Part shown: piece after piece, positions 1-10,738 of the stretch
Numbering within the stretch: the stretch's first letter is position 1
How the letters are laid out: each line of letters starts with the position of its first letter
Source of the DNA: Areca catechu
Taxonomy: Eukaryota; Streptophyta; Magnoliopsida; Arecales; Arecaceae
Assembly (NCBI GenBank): GCA_021397845.1
Contig: CM038052.1
Coordinates: 142,109,854-142,173,853, forward strand
Direction of reading: 5' to 3'
DNA length: 64,000 nt
Made by a program: the position numbers and the translations under genes
The notes under the pieces: generated by a model
The model's input: only the letters and a program-made list of their open reading frames with translations
What the model was told of the DNA's origin: nothing
The model's database searches: none

Positions 1-1440
1 AATCGGTGAATCAATAGTAGGACTGTCAATAATGGGTGTATCGACAATGGGTGAATCAACAATAGATGAAAGAATAGGAATCGAAACATGATCATCTGAT
101 CTGGATGGAGGAGAAGATAGGACTGGAGTCTGAGTAGGTGAACTAGAAGGGTCACAAATAAGACTCCTAGGCAAGTCTGCAGTCACCTCTGCCATTGGCT
201 CTGAAATCAGATCTAGAAAGTCGAATCCATCAGAGTCAGTCTCCTCATCATCACCATCATCATCACTGTCAACATCAACTAGTGCTGGAGCAGGTAGAGC
301 TGTATCAGAAACTGGAGTACTCCCTGTAGGTGTAAACAGTGCGATCAGAATAGCTGAGATGCCATCACTCAGTCCACTGTGGCTCTCTCTGGTCTCAGCA
401 ATAAAATAGTCAAGATGTTGTCTAATAATCAAAACTTCTATCTCAATGTGCCTGACTCTATCCAATGGACTCTCTGTAGCTCTTGGAGTATCCGACTGAA
501 CTGGCTGAGGCTGAGCTGAAGGCTTAGACTGAGAAGCAGTCTCTGGCTATGCTACTGTCTCAGGCTGACTCTCTAGAAGAGATGCCTCTATAAGTCCTGC
601 CTCGTCGAAAAGGATGCTCTCCTCCTCTTCAGCATCATCATCATCTCTGTTGTTGGCTTGACTAGATACTCTACATCTCCACTGGCCTCGTAATAGATGA
701 TAACCCATCCGATGTAATGACTTGATGTCATAAACATTAGTATGAAGTAGTATGCGGAAGGGCTCATCCTCAAAACTGACACCATACTCCTTGAACAATA
801 AAGTTAACCCCATCCCGTAGGGTAAGCAGAGTCGCTGACTCGTTGAAGCCTCTGTCATCTGATGAACCATGAGCATAGGAAGGCAGACGGGTGTGCGCTG
901 TACCAATGAGACCATCACGAGCTACTCTCGCTTAGTGATGCAATTGAAATGTCCGGTCTTTGGCAGAAGGATCCGATCAACAATGTGGTGCAATAGTCTC
1001 ATCTCTGTAGACAAACAGGATGCAGGCATGGTGGCTCCCTCAGGCAGAATGTCTGACTCGAATATACATTGGATACCACTCACTCTATCAATCAGGCTGT
1101 CTACAACTGACCCAGTCATAGGAATATCCCACACTCTACTCAATATCTCTAAAGTAACTGGGATATCCCTGTCTCTCACCTGAGCCAGCCAACCATCACT
1201 CCCATAGGCTAGTGATCCGTAAAACTCTAGAATAAGCCCTGGGTAATATCTCTTGCTTAAAGAATAGAAGGATGTCAAACTAGCATCTCGAATCCACTGA
1301 TCGATCCTGAAGTGCTACTGGTTGACGAAACTGAAGTCCACACGGTGTCCTCCGATGACCGTCTTGGAACTCATCCGGCTAGAATCTACAAAAAGAGGTC
1401 GAGCAGGGGATCTGGAGCTCTAGCTTCGTATTTGGCCTTG
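1..1440 (-). pseudogene. Env-like ORF (plant PF20167-type) downstream of Sirevirus pol, decayed
   Basis: A single minus-strand frame can be followed from about 1440 to the window edge, broken by stops near 1396, 1317, 920 and 548. The N-terminal half (1278-922) carries the pattern FYSLSKRYYPGLILEFYGSL, followed by IPVTLEILSRVWDIP. This resembles the plant-specific 'putative plant transposon protein' domain (PF20167), found in ORFs accompanying LTR retrotransposons. The next part keeps a segment ending in LPYGMGLTLLFKEYGV. The last part (546-1) is acidic and rich in Ser, Pro and Asp, with short I-x-D-S-P repeats. It follows a Sirevirus-like pol in the same orientation with no LTR between, which is where Sireviruses carry an env-like ORF. 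The start codon is unresolved; an in-frame ATG lies at 1372-1374. No membrane segment is obvious. The family assignment is from memory of the domain pattern. Confidence 0.6.
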
Positions 1441-1740
1441 GTTCTTCACTCTTCTTCCTAATTGGACTGCTGAGGGTGACAGACTACTTGTTTTCCAGGT
1501 CCCATTGCACAGAATAGAGATTTGAATAATTTGGAGGAGAAACCTTGGATTTCTAGGGTTCAAATTGGAAATGGGAAGCAGAAAGTCATTCAATCCAAGC
1601 CAAAATATGTCCCAAATGAAGAATTGAGGGATTTTGAGCACAAATTGGAGGGAATAAACTGTTGGGAGTGAGTTAGGGTATGTGTCGGCTCGAGTGGGGA
1701 GAAGAAATGAGGAAAAAATACTTTGGAAAGCCCTTATCCT

Positions 1741-1826
1741 CGGTCTGCTATAGTTCATGTGTCGACTCATGAATGCGTCGACACATTCAAGTGTCGACAC
1801 ATTAATGTGTCGACACATCAACTTAA
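1741..1826. repeat. Cluster of GTGTCGACAC palindromes, spacing ~17 bp
   Basis: Four near-identical units centred on GTCGAC occur here: GTGTCGACTC, GCGTCGACAC, GTGTCGACAC and GTGTCGACAC, separated by short AT-rich spacers such as ATGA, ATTCA and ATTA. The cluster lies in the stretch between the end of pol (1945) and the env-like ORF (1440), which otherwise shows no gene. The same motif recurs inside other copia elements in this window. Confidence 0.8.
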
Positions 1827-1944
1827 AAATCAAAAAATAAGAGACAGTAAATTTGATCAAATACACTGGGATTTCAATGAAATTTTTGATAAATAAATAT
1901 GAGTGATGTCAAATTGATCTATTTGAATCAAGGATGGGAAGATT

Positions 1945-3980
1945 TTAATTAAAAGGATTAATGATCCTGAGCTCCTTTCTAATCATACAAAACTGATCTT
2001 CCAGAAGAGGCTTAGTCAAAATATCAGCTAATTAAAATTTAGTACTAACAAATTCAAGCACAACATCATTATTTTCAACATGATCTCTAATAAAATGGTG
2101 TCTAAGTTCAATATGTTTACTCCTAGAATGTTTAACAGGATTTTTAGTCAAGAAAATAGTACTGATATTATCACACTTTATAGGTGTACTAGTCAACTTT
2201 ATTCCAAAATCTTCAAGTTGTTGCTTAATCCATAAGATTTGAGCATAACAACTTCCTGCTGCAATATACTCAGCCTCAGCTATGGATAATGCAAATGAAG
2301 TTTGTTTCTTGCTAAACCAGGAGATTAAGTTAACTCCAAGAAATTGGCAAGTACCACTAGTACTCTTTCTATCCAATTTACAACCAGCAAAATCAACATC
2401 AGAATATCCAATTAATTCAACAGATGAATCTCTAGAATACCATAACCAATATCAATTATACCAGATAGATATCTAATAATGCACTTAACAGCCAATAGAT
2501 GTGATTCTTTAGGATCAGACTGATATCTAGCACACATGCATACACTGAACATTATATCTGGTCTACTAGCAGTAAAATACAGTAAAGAGCCAATCATATC
2601 TCTGTATAATTTTTGATCTACAGATTTACCATGCTTATCTTTTTCAAGTCTACAAGAGGGGCTCATAAGTGTACCTATTGATTTAGTAGTCTCCATCCTA
2701 AACTTCTTTATATTCTCTCTTGTATACTTAGCTTGGTTGATGAAGATTCCATCTTTAGTTTGCTTGATCTGGAATTCGAGAAAGAAATTGAGTTCTCCCA
2801 TCATGCTTATCTCGAACTCACCCTACATTAGCTTAGCAAACTCTTAACAAAGAATTTCATTAGTAGCACCAAAAATGATATCATCAACATATATTTGTAC
2901 TACTAATAAATAATTATCTTTCTTCAAAAACAAGGTTTTATCAACATGGCATCTAGACAATTCATTTTCAATCAAAAATTTGCTGAGTCTTTCATATCAG
3001 GCTCGAGTTACTTGCTTTAATCCATAAAGTACTTTGTGCAATTTAAAAACATGATCAGGATGTGCGTGATTTTCAAATCCAAGTGGTTGTTCAACAAAAA
3101 CTTTTTCTATTATAAAACCATTTAGAAAAGCACTCTTAACATCCATTTGAAACAGTTTGAAATTCATAAAACAAGCAAATCCTAATAGTAGTCTAATTGC
3201 TTCAAGTCTAGCAATAGGAGTAAAAGTTTCATCAAAATCAATTCCTTCCTCCTGATTGTAGCCTTTAGCAGCTAGCCTAGCTTTATTTCTAACAACAATT
3301 CTATTTTCATATAATTTATTCCTAAATATCCATTTTGTGCCAATAATATAAATATTAGATAGTCTTTCTATTAATGTCCAAACATTATTTCTATCAAATT
3401 GAATTAGTTCACTTGCATAGCATTTATCCAGTTAGGATCTTTTTCAGCATCTTTAAAACATTTAGGCTCAACTTGAGAAATAAAAGCTATATAGTCACAT
3501 TCATTTCTAATTGAGGCTTGAGTTCTTATCCCCTTTAGATAGATCACCTAGGATTAATTCCTTAGGATATCTATGAGCATACCTCCACTCCTTAGATAGA
3601 TCTTGGTGCTTTGGAGTGTCTTCACCTTTCTCACTTTTGTCTTGATCTTCTTCACTTGGCTGAGGGAGTTGATCATTCAGTGTCAACTTTTGAAGCTTGT
3701 CAGCACCTACACATGCATCAGAAGTATCCTCTTTTCTGGAGGATTTATTAGTAGATTCTTCAAAAACAACATGTACAAACTCCTCTACAACTAAGGTTCT
3801 TTTGTTGAAAACTTTGTATGCCCTGCTTGATGTGGAGTATCCTAAAAGGATACCTTCATCAGACTTGGCATCAAATTTTTCAAGATTATCTTTGCCATTA
3901 TTTAAGATAAAATATTTACAACCAAAAACTCGAAAATACTTTAAAGTTGGTTTTCTTTGATTCCAAAGTTCGTATGGAGT
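1945..3980 (-). pseudogene. Sirevirus-like Ty1/copia pol, 3' part (integrase C-term, RT, RNase H)
   Basis: Reading leftward, the fragment begins in the integrase C-terminal region (TPYELWNQRKPTLKY, then RVFGCKYF). It continues through reverse transcriptase (QMDVKSAFLNG, IYVDDIIFGA near 2890, SRPDIMFSVCMCARYQ) and ends with copia RNase H (DRKSTSGTCQFLG, SIAEAEYIAAGSCYAQ, HSRSKHIELRHHFIRD, FVSTKF, then ADILTKPL). The RNase H wording is characteristic of the SIRE/Maximus lineage. Several stops and frame changes interrupt it. The 5' part of pol is absent: the integrase is cut at 3980 where the Gypsy-A LTR begins. The matching gag lies on the far side of that insertion at 10739-12115, but protease and most of integrase are missing from both flanks. 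Confidence 0.9.
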
Positions 3981-5523
3981 TTTTTTTTTTTAGGGTTTCG
4001 ATTCCCGATCACAAGCAAAGGTAAGAAATACGAAGAACAGTATTGAAAGCTTACGCTAGCAGTTCAAAGTCCTAAAAGTGAAAACGAGAACAGGACCCCG
4101 GGAATAAGAAACCCCAGTCGGACTAGCTCGACCTACAATATCTACTTAGGAGATAAAGAGAAAGCAAACCTCAAACTTCTGAAACGCCCGGTGCAGAGAT
4201 CGCTCAACTCGGCGGATGCGGCCTGGATGCCCGAGCAGTCAAACCCATGGGAGCACTGGCTTTGGGTCAGGAGGTTGCGATGGCAAAGCTGACTGTCTCC
4301 AATGCCTGAGATGCTAGGGAGGACCTGTAGGCAAACAAAAGAAAGGTCAACGAAAGGTGGAGATGCACGGAAAGGAATTGAGATGGAGTTGGGAAGGGGC
4401 TTCGAGCCCGGTGTCTGGCTGGATTTCGAAGTCGAAGTTGGAGATAACTTGGGGCCTCGCACCCCACGACATCCCGGAAGATGAAGGAATGTGGCTTCAC
4501 ACCACTCGACATCCTGGAGGATAAAGGATTCACGATGCCCTAGGGCGACGGACAGGTGCCCTCACACCACTCGACGTCCCTGGGGACGAAGGCAATTCCA
4601 CTAAAACCTAGACTAAGAGACAATGGTTGGAGGGTGGAAGAAACTCAAACTTTTCATTAATCATTCAATATTTTTTTACAATGGAGGGGGTTCGGTCCTT
4701 TAAATAGGCACCCAAGGCCCATTTTGAAATTCAAATGTAAGAATACAAAATTTCTTCTTCCTTTTCATGAATGGGCATGGCATGAAGCAAGGCTAGGAGG
4801 AGGGATCATGGTGCCTTGAAGTTGGAAAGAATCTTCATTGTTTTGGAAAAAAACATGAAGAGGGGCTTGTAGGATGGCTTATGTTCTTCTTCCTTCCTTT
4901 GTTGCACACCCTTTCTTTGGTATAAGGCTTGACATGGGGAGTGTTAGGTGGAGGCGCCCAAGGATCTTGTCTCTCCTTTTCAAAGAGGTTGAAGCAATTT
5001 GGGAAGAAGACTTGATTGGAGGGCTTGAAGCAAGGGATTTGAATTCCCCACTTCAACTCCCATTGACTTCCACCTTGGCCGACCACCCTTGCACGGCAAT
5101 GAGCTTGATAGGGGGAGGGGAAAAAGGCTAGAGCCAAGTGAAGTGGTCCTCCCCATTGGGCATCCTTGCATGCCAAGTGTGCTGCCCACATGGCAAGATG
5201 TCATGGCACCATGTAGGATGCACAGGTGGGCCCTGAGTTGACTTGGCTTCTTTTCTTACTTGCTTCCAAGGAGACTAAATTTTAAGACCCACTCTTGCAA
5301 TTGACCCATACTTCTAAGAGACTCAGACTGGACTCGATTTACGACTCGACTTAGTACAGCACTCAATTTGACCTAATTGGTCAAGGTACAGACTCAATTC
5401 AAAGCAAAAGACAATTACAAATTTGAGGCTTGAAGCCTTATTACAAGACACAAAGAAGTGGAACCCTAATCTGAGATCCACAGAGGGTTGAGGAGCCTCT
5501 GTCAGATCCTGGTGCCCACACCA
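3981..5523 (-). repeat. Gypsy-A 3' LTR, truncated at outer end
   Basis: This segment matches 8712-10738 by eye, except for the tandem duplication present there. On the minus strand it begins TGGTGTGGGCACCAGG at 5523. A TATTTAAAGG-type TATA region lies near 4697 (minus strand). The outer ~100 bp seen in the partner LTR (8615-8712) are missing, so copia integrase sequence runs directly into a T-run at 3981. Long predicted ORFs inside it are not supported by any domain. Confidence 0.85.
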
Positions 5524-5546
5524 ATTCTCCCGGGGTGGGAGGAACT
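5524..5546 (-). other. Polypurine-like tract of Gypsy-A
   Basis: On the minus strand the LTR is preceded by CACCCCGGGAGAAT. The same sequence stands directly before the 3' LTR of Gypsy-B on the plus strand (60174-60189). This supports its role as the plus-strand priming site and ties the two elements to one family. Confidence 0.65.
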
Positions 5547-5716
5547 CGACCTTGTCGAGTAAGGGTTAGTCTGGCTTTTGTACCTCTCCAGGATGTTAAG
5601 GTCGATGCGTTGCAAGTCCTCTCGTGTGATCTACGAGTCATCAGATTCGGGTCGGCCTTGCAATCAGACTAAGTAACGTTGATAGCCTTTGCCCCGGGTA
5701 GTGCTGGCTTGGTTAT

Positions 5717-6067
5717 TCAGGACACGCTCGATCCGCTCTCCTCGCTCAGGTATATTTGGATGAGGACACTCAGGTTCAGGTTCACTCTCAAAAGGGAGGT
5801 CAGGCTCAAATGGCTCACACTGGGTATGTTTGCAGGTTCTTTATACTCGACTAAGTCAAAGATATTGAATGTCGAGCTAATTTCATAATTTGGAGGTAAT
5901 TCTAGCACATAGGCGTTAGGGCCCATTCTCCTAATCACTTTAAAGGGACCCGCCCTACGAGCATGAAGCTTTTTAACGGTTCCCGGTGGAAACCATTTAG
6001 GCCAAAACCTAATCATTATAAAATCCTTTATTTCAAACTCTTTGGATTGCTTTCGGGAATCAGCCAA
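5717..6067 (-). pseudogene. Integrase C-terminal fragment of Gypsy-A
   Basis: The frame contains FIMIRFWPKWFPPGTVKKLH, then RRAGPFKVIRRMGPNAYVL and SSTFNIFDLVEYKEP. This is the conserved C-terminal end of Ty3/gypsy integrases of the chromovirus-like type (..PPGTVKKL.AR..GPFKV...GPNAYVL.LP). The integrase zinc-binding and DDE core domains that should precede it are absent; upstream lies a ~110-bp non-coding stretch and then the stop of the acidic ORF. After the integrase part the frame runs on into about 40 residues of unrecognised sequence. Gypsy-B keeps the matching fragment at 59735-59905, so the arrangement is shared by both copies. Confidence 0.8.
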
Positions 6068-6177
6068 ATTATTTAAAAATTATATTTAATGCATAATCCT
6101 AACATGATGCAAAATGCAGACACAACTATGCAATCTTATTGAGAAAAAAAAATTTATTGGACTCCTAGGGTCTAAAC

Positions 6178-7533
6178 CTAACAGACTTTTGACTCTCTAG
6201 GTTTGACCCTAGTCTGGTATGCACAAGAAAAATTATTAAGGATCCCTAGCAAATGCCATAAAGTATACCAGAAGTAGAGGGCAAAAGGGATGGGCTCTAA
6301 GGAGTCACGCATTCTGGTAATCTCAATAAAAAGTAACCCCATGGCTCTAGAAATGTGAGAGGGTTCAGGGAAGGGTAGGAAATAGGAATCGGAGTCTTGG
6401 GGTGGCTTATGGAAAACATAAAACAGACCTGGGTTATTCAGGATGACCTTAAAATTTGGGCATCGTTCTATAGGTGTCATATGGTCCATTTGTTCCGGTA
6501 GATCTTGGGGCTCGCTAGGGTCAATCCCACAGTGAGGAAGGTCTGTTAAAGAGGATCCTGGGACCAAGTCTATAGTATGATGGATGTTTCTCAAGGGTGG
6601 AAGTTGATCAGGTAACTCATCGGGAACTTCATCCTCAATTTCTTTTCGAGCTTCAACCATCTCTTGAGGATGTTCTCTTTGGATCGGTTCATTAAGGGTT
6701 GGTTCCTGAGCTCCTGTGGAAAAGACTGGTGAATCCTCATGTTCATTTTCTAGATGTGATCCTGGCTCGGTCATTTCCTCTTCAAATTTTGTAGTGGGTT
6801 CAGGATCATTTTCCTTAGATTCCTTAATGATTTCACCCTCGGGCCCATCTTCTACTAAACTTGACTCATAGATGCTTTCTTTCAATTCTTTAATGGGCTC
6901 AGGAGTTTCTTTCCCTAGATTTTCAATGGGTTCAACCTTAAAGTCTTTAATGGGCTCAGGGGTTTTTGTATTCAAATTCTCGGAATGTCCATCCTTCTCT
7001 TCCTGAAACTCTTTAAAGGGTCCTTTCCCAGTAATCTCTTCTTCTAAACCATTGTCCTTGATTAGGTTAACTTCAGGCTTCTTCTCTTTAAGGCTACTTG
7101 ATCCTTTCTTGACTGGGTCCTTTGGCTGGATTGGGTTGATTGTAATCTTTTTCCCTTGGTGGAGAAAGATGCAGGTATTGGATCGACCATAAAGGGTGGC
7201 ATCATGGTCGAAAAGCCAGGGTCGTCCTAGGATGATACTACCCATACCCATGGGTAAGACGTCACACCAAATCGATTCTTCATAGGAACTCATTTTAATC
7301 TTGATTTGGCACCTAGATTTTATTGGGATTGAAGTTGAATCTATCCAGGAGACTTTGTAAGAGTTGGGGTGGGGAACTGTGGCTAGTCCTAAAGATTTGA
7401 TTGTACTCAAGGAAAGGGCATTAACACAGCTTCCACTATCAATGATGACCTTACAAACCTTATCTCCTAGCTTGATTAGGGTCTGTAGGATGTTGGTCCT
7501 ACGCCAGTCTTCCTGTATTAGGATGTCTGACTA
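6178..7533 (-). CDS. Gypsy-A ORF: aspartic protease + acidic linker + integrase-like tail
   Basis: The frame is open for about 450 codons. The N-terminal ~130 residues are a gypsy aspartic protease: VIIDSGSCVNAL carries the catalytic D-S-G, followed by SYEESIWCDVLPMGMG and IILGRPWLFDHDATLYGRSN. A ~230-residue linker rich in Glu, Pro and Lys follows, with repeated EPIK blocks. The last ~65 residues contain YFLPFPEPSHISR, FALYFWYTLWHLLG and RVKPRESKVC, then the stop. Gypsy-B ends its long ORF with the same tail and stop. The tail lines up with the gypsy integrase core around (H/Y)FIPC..T..A..I and FW.TLW..LG, but the Asp of the usual SDRD motif is not there. The protease is a firm call; the integrase origin of the tail is an inference. 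The real start is unknown because a stop lies just upstream and the gag part is in another frame. Confidence 0.75.
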
Positions 7534-7547
7534 CTCCTAGAAGGTCT

Positions 7548-7772
7548 TCAGGATGCTCTGACTACTAGGGGTCTTAGAAGGTCTTCAGATTCATTTAGCT
7601 CTTCCTCTAGGGGTCTTAGTCTGGCCTCTATTTGATCCAATCTATTGTTCAACTGGTTGCCTAACTGGGTCATGGATTGGGTTAAGGCTCCAATGTCGGT
7701 TCGCAGTTGGTCCATGGTGTCGGTAGAGGGTGGAGAAGGTGGGTGAAAAGAGGTTCCTGATCTAGTGCACAT
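7548..7772 (-). pseudogene. Gypsy-A gag N-terminal fragment
   Basis: A 74-residue reading frame begins MCTRSGTSFHPP, and Gypsy-B's ORF at 57843 begins MSTRSGVSYHPP; both continue with a Gln- and Leu-rich coiled-coil-like stretch (NQLNNRLDQIEARL here, IDYLANRFDQLEGRV there). The frame stops just before the protease ORF, which lies in a different frame. The junction carries a short imperfect direct repeat (GAAGACCTTCTA...GTAGTCAGA on the minus strand, twice within ~40 bp). The central Retrotrans_gag domain and zinc knuckle are missing, so gag has been deleted down to its leader segment. Confidence 0.7.
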
Positions 7773-8265
7773 GTAACAAAACGATGCTACGGTTTGCTAG
7801 ACCTAGGAGATCTCTCCAAATATAAAGTCAAGAAGATGAACCTGGAAGTAGTAACTTGGCACCTGGCCAGGTAAGTGTAAGGTGAGTGGAGGTTCCTCTT
7901 TGCTTGCCTAGACACCAATTAGAAATTGGCCAGGTAAGCGAACCAACCCACTTCCCTTCGGGCTCTAGTCCCTGAATCACTTGCCTAGACACCAGCTACA
8001 CAAGCACACATCAACAAGCAATCTAGCTTGGCTTGGCACTTGGGTTGACCCGACTTCATGGGTGTCCCTAGCTCACTAGAGCAGATTAAATGTCTAATTG
8101 ATTTTAGTTAATTGCTAGGGTTCGATATGCCGGGTGGTGGTTTTTGGGCTAGGGACAGGTAATGAAATCCTGACCCTATGTTAAATTGACGCCCTTAAGA
8201 TATGTTATGTAAAATGAAGTACAATAATGACTAATGAAATGACTTAAAATTTTTTTTGTTCTTTT
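7773..8265. other. Gypsy-A untranslated leader, no gene seen
   Basis: No coding sequence is recognised. The stretch contains two imperfect copies of a phrase around TTGCCTAGACACCA and GGCCAGGTAAG (about 7850-7995), typical of the repeat-rich leader between primer-binding site and gag. Its right end has a T-rich run and TTTTAG that resembles a plant splice acceptor directly before the plus-strand ORF at 8266. Confidence 0.4.
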
Positions 8266-8562
8266 GTGTCTTTTAGATGGGTGAATGCTAAACAAAATGC
8301 AGGAATTAAAACATGCAAGAAGCAAGCTAGATGGATGAATGAATCAAAAGATGAGATGTTTGCTGAAATATCAGACTTGAGATTTTCTCAGGCAGTATTT
8401 CAGCATGTAGAAACTCTACAAACTGAAATAAAATCTGAGAAAATAGAAAAAAATACCTTGAATTTAAAGCAATCTAACAGAATAGAAATCACAAAATTTG
8501 GATATCTTTACAAAGAGAAACAATCTAAGGATCAGACTATATACGAGCTGACCAGAATGTAG
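8266..8562 (+). CDS. Exon-like coiled-coil ORF, antisense inside Gypsy-A (possible captured host exon)
   Basis: A 98-codon plus-strand ORF lies between the primer-binding site and gag of a minus-strand element. It is preceded by a pyrimidine-rich stretch ending TGTGTCTTTTAG, which looks like a splice acceptor. The peptide is Lys-, Glu- and Gln-rich and probably alpha-helical, containing EISDLRFSQAVFQHVETLQT, IEKNTLNLKQSNRIE and FGYLYKEKQSKDQTIYELTR. I do not recognise it as a retroelement protein. The composition and acceptor-like signal suggest part of a host gene copied into the element, but a fortuitous ORF cannot be excluded. It ends 36 bp before the primer-binding site. Confidence 0.35.
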   Translation: MSFRWVNAKQNAGIKTCKKQARWMNESKDEMFAEISDLRFSQAVFQHVETLQTEIKSEKIEKNTLNLKQSNRIEITKFGYLYKEKQSKDQTIYELTRM

Positions 8563-8597
8563 AAAATGAAGAAAACAAAATGCACTACTCCTAACCT

Positions 8598-8610
8598 GGC
8601 TCTGATACCA
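8598..8610 (-). other. Primer-binding site (initiator tRNA-Met), Gypsy-A
   Basis: Plus-strand GGCTCTGATACCA is the reverse complement of TGGTATCAGAGCC, which pairs with the 3' end of plant initiator tRNA-Met. It lies 4 bp inside the LTR end TGATGCGG at 8615, fixing the element as minus-strand and the right LTR as the 5' LTR. Confidence 0.85.
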
Positions 8611-8614
8611 AGAT

Positions 8615-10738
8615 TGATGCGGGGGCAAGGGGTTAGGGCTAAAGATGCTGGGATGGATGCTTATGATGCAAGGAGTTTCTTTTTTTTTTTTTATGTTTGT
8701 TGGTTTTTAGATTTTTTTTTTTTAGGGTTTCAATTCCCAATCACAAGCAAAGGTAAAAAATACGAAGAACAGTAATGAAAGCTTACGCTAGCAGTTCAAA
8801 GCCCTAAAAGTGAAAATGAGAACAGGACCCCGGGATTAAGAAATCCCGGTAGGACTAGCTTGACCTACAATATCTACTTAGGAGATAAAGAGAAAGCAAA
8901 CCTCAAACTTCTGAAGCGCCCGGTGAAGAGATTGCTCAACTCGGCAGATGCAGCCTGGATGCCTGAGCAGTCAAACCCTTGGAAGCGCTAGCTTTGGGTC
9001 GGGAGGTCGCGATGGCAAAGCCGACTGTGTCCAAAGCCTGAGATGCCAGGGAGGACCTGTAGGCAAACAAAGGAAGGGTCAGCGAAATGTGGAGATGCAC
9101 GGAAAAGAAATTGAGCTGGAGTTGGGAAGGGGCTTCGAGCCCGGTGTCCGGCTGGATTCCGAAGTCGAAGTTGGAGATAACTTAGGGCCTCGCACCCCAC
9201 GACATCCCGGAGGATGAAGGAATGTGGCCTCACACCACGCGACGTCCTGGAGGATGAAGGATTCGCGATGCCTTGGGGCGACGGACAGGTGGCCTCATAC
9301 CACTCGACGTCCCTGGGGACGAAGGCAAGTCCACTCAAACCTAGCCTAAGAGACAATGGTTGGAGGGTGGAAGAAACTCAAACTTTTCATTAATCACTCA
9401 ATCATTCAATTATTTTTTACAATGGAGGGGGTTGGGTCCTTTAAATAGGCACCCAAGGCCCATTTTGAAATTCAAATATAAGAATACAAAATTTCTTCTT
9501 CTTTTTCTTGAATGGGCATGGCATGAAGCAAGGCTATGAGGAGGGATCATGGCGCCTTGAAGTTGGAAAGAATCTTTATTATTTTGGAAAAAGACAAAAA
9601 GAGGGGCTTGTAGCCCGGTGTCCGGCTGGATTCCGAAGTCGAAGTTGGAGATAACTTAGGGCCTCGCACCCCACGACATCCCGGAGGATGAAGGAATGTG
9701 GCCTCACACCACGCGACGTCCTGGAGGATGAAGGATTCGCGATGCCTTGGGGCGACGGACAGGTGGCCTCATACCACTCGACGTCCCTGGGGACGAAGGC
9801 AAGTCCACTCAAACCTAGCCTAAGAGACAATGGTTGGAGGGTGGAAGAAACTCAAACTTTTCATTAATCACTCAATCATTCAATTATTTTTTACAATGGA
9901 GGGGGTTGGGTCCTTTAAATAGGCACCCAAGGCCCATTTTGAAATTCAAATGTAAGAATACAAAATTTCTTCTTCTTTTTCTTGAATGGGCATGGCATGA
10001 AGCAAGGCTATGAGGAGGGATCATGGCGCCTTGAAGTTGGAAAGAATCTTTATTGTTTTGGAAAAAGACAAAAAGAGGGGCTTGTAGCATGGCTTATGTT
10101 CTTCTTCCTTCCTTTGTTGCACACCCTTTCTTTGGTATAAGGCTTGACATGGGGAGTGTTAGGTGGAGGCCCCCAAGGATCTTGTCTCTCCCTTCCAAAG
10201 AGGTTGAAGCAATTTGGGAAGAAGACTTGATTGGAGGGCTTGAAGCAAGGGATTTGAATTCCCCACTTCAACTCCCATTGACTTCCACCTTGGCCGACCA
10301 CCCTTGCATGGCAATGATCTTGATAGGGGGAGGGGAAAAAGGCTAGAGCCAAGTGAAGTGGTCCTTCCCATTGGGCATCCTTGCATGCCAAGTGTGCTGC
10401 CCACATGGCAAGATGTCATGGCGCCATGTAGGATGCACAGGTGGGCCCTGAGCTGACTTGGCTTCTTTCCTTACTTGCTTCCAAGGAGACTAAATTTTAA
10501 GACCCACTCTTGCATTTGACCCATACTTCTAAGAGACTCAGACTGGACTCGATTTACGACTAGACTTAGTACAAGACTCAATTTGACCTAATTGGTCAAG
10601 GTACAGACTCAATTCAAAGCAAAAGACAATTACAAATTTGAGGCTTGAAGCCTTATTACAAGACACAAAGAAGTGGAACCCTAATCTGAGATCCACAGAG
10701 GGTTGAGGAGCCTCTGTCGGATCCTGGTGCCCACACCA
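8615..10738 (-). repeat. Gypsy-A 5' LTR, expanded by an internal duplication
   Basis: The LTR runs from TGATGCGGGG (8615) to GGTGCCCACACCA (10738), with the expected terminal TG/CA. It matches the 3' LTR at 3981-5523, except that a 474-bp block is present twice. Homopolymer T runs lie near its inner end (8680-8723). TATTTAAAGG-like promoter sequences occur on the minus strand in both copies of the block. Confidence 0.88.
9140..10087. repeat. Tandem duplication of 474 bp within the LTR
   Basis: Positions 9140-9613 and 9614-10087 are near-identical direct copies, differing at only a few bases (for example AAATATAAG against AAATGTAAG, and TTTATTATTTT against TTTATTGTTTT). Both junctions share GGCTT..AGC, suggesting a short-homology event. 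The partner LTR at 3981-5523 has a single copy, so the duplication occurred in this LTR after insertion. Confidence 0.9.

Larger units (their letters stand above)
3981..10738 (-). mobile_element. Gypsy-A: non-autonomous Ty3/gypsy element nested in the Sirevirus
   Basis: Two related LTRs (3981-5523 and 8615-10738) flank a ~3.1-kb interior in minus orientation. The interior holds an initiator-Met primer-binding site, a gag N-terminus, an aspartic protease fused to an acidic ORF, an integrase C-terminal fragment and a polypurine-like tract. Reverse transcriptase, RNase H, the integrase catalytic core and the main gag domain are absent. No target-site duplication is seen. The left LTR lacks roughly 100 bp of its outer end, and about 1.5 kb or more of host copia sequence is missing across the insertion, so a deletion followed or accompanied it. 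Confidence 0.85.

Noticed and set aside
8598..8610. Possible tRNA-Met gene fragments at the GCTCTGATACCA sites
   Set aside because: Only the 12-13 bp complementary to the tRNA 3' end are present, always next to LTR ends, so these are primer-binding sites. No cloverleaf flanks them.
8988..9830. Repeated minus-strand ORFs beginning MSLRLGLSGLAFVPRDVEWY
   Set aside because: They are inside the LTR and appear twice only because of the 474-bp duplication. They have no similarity to known proteins and are truncated in the partner LTR.
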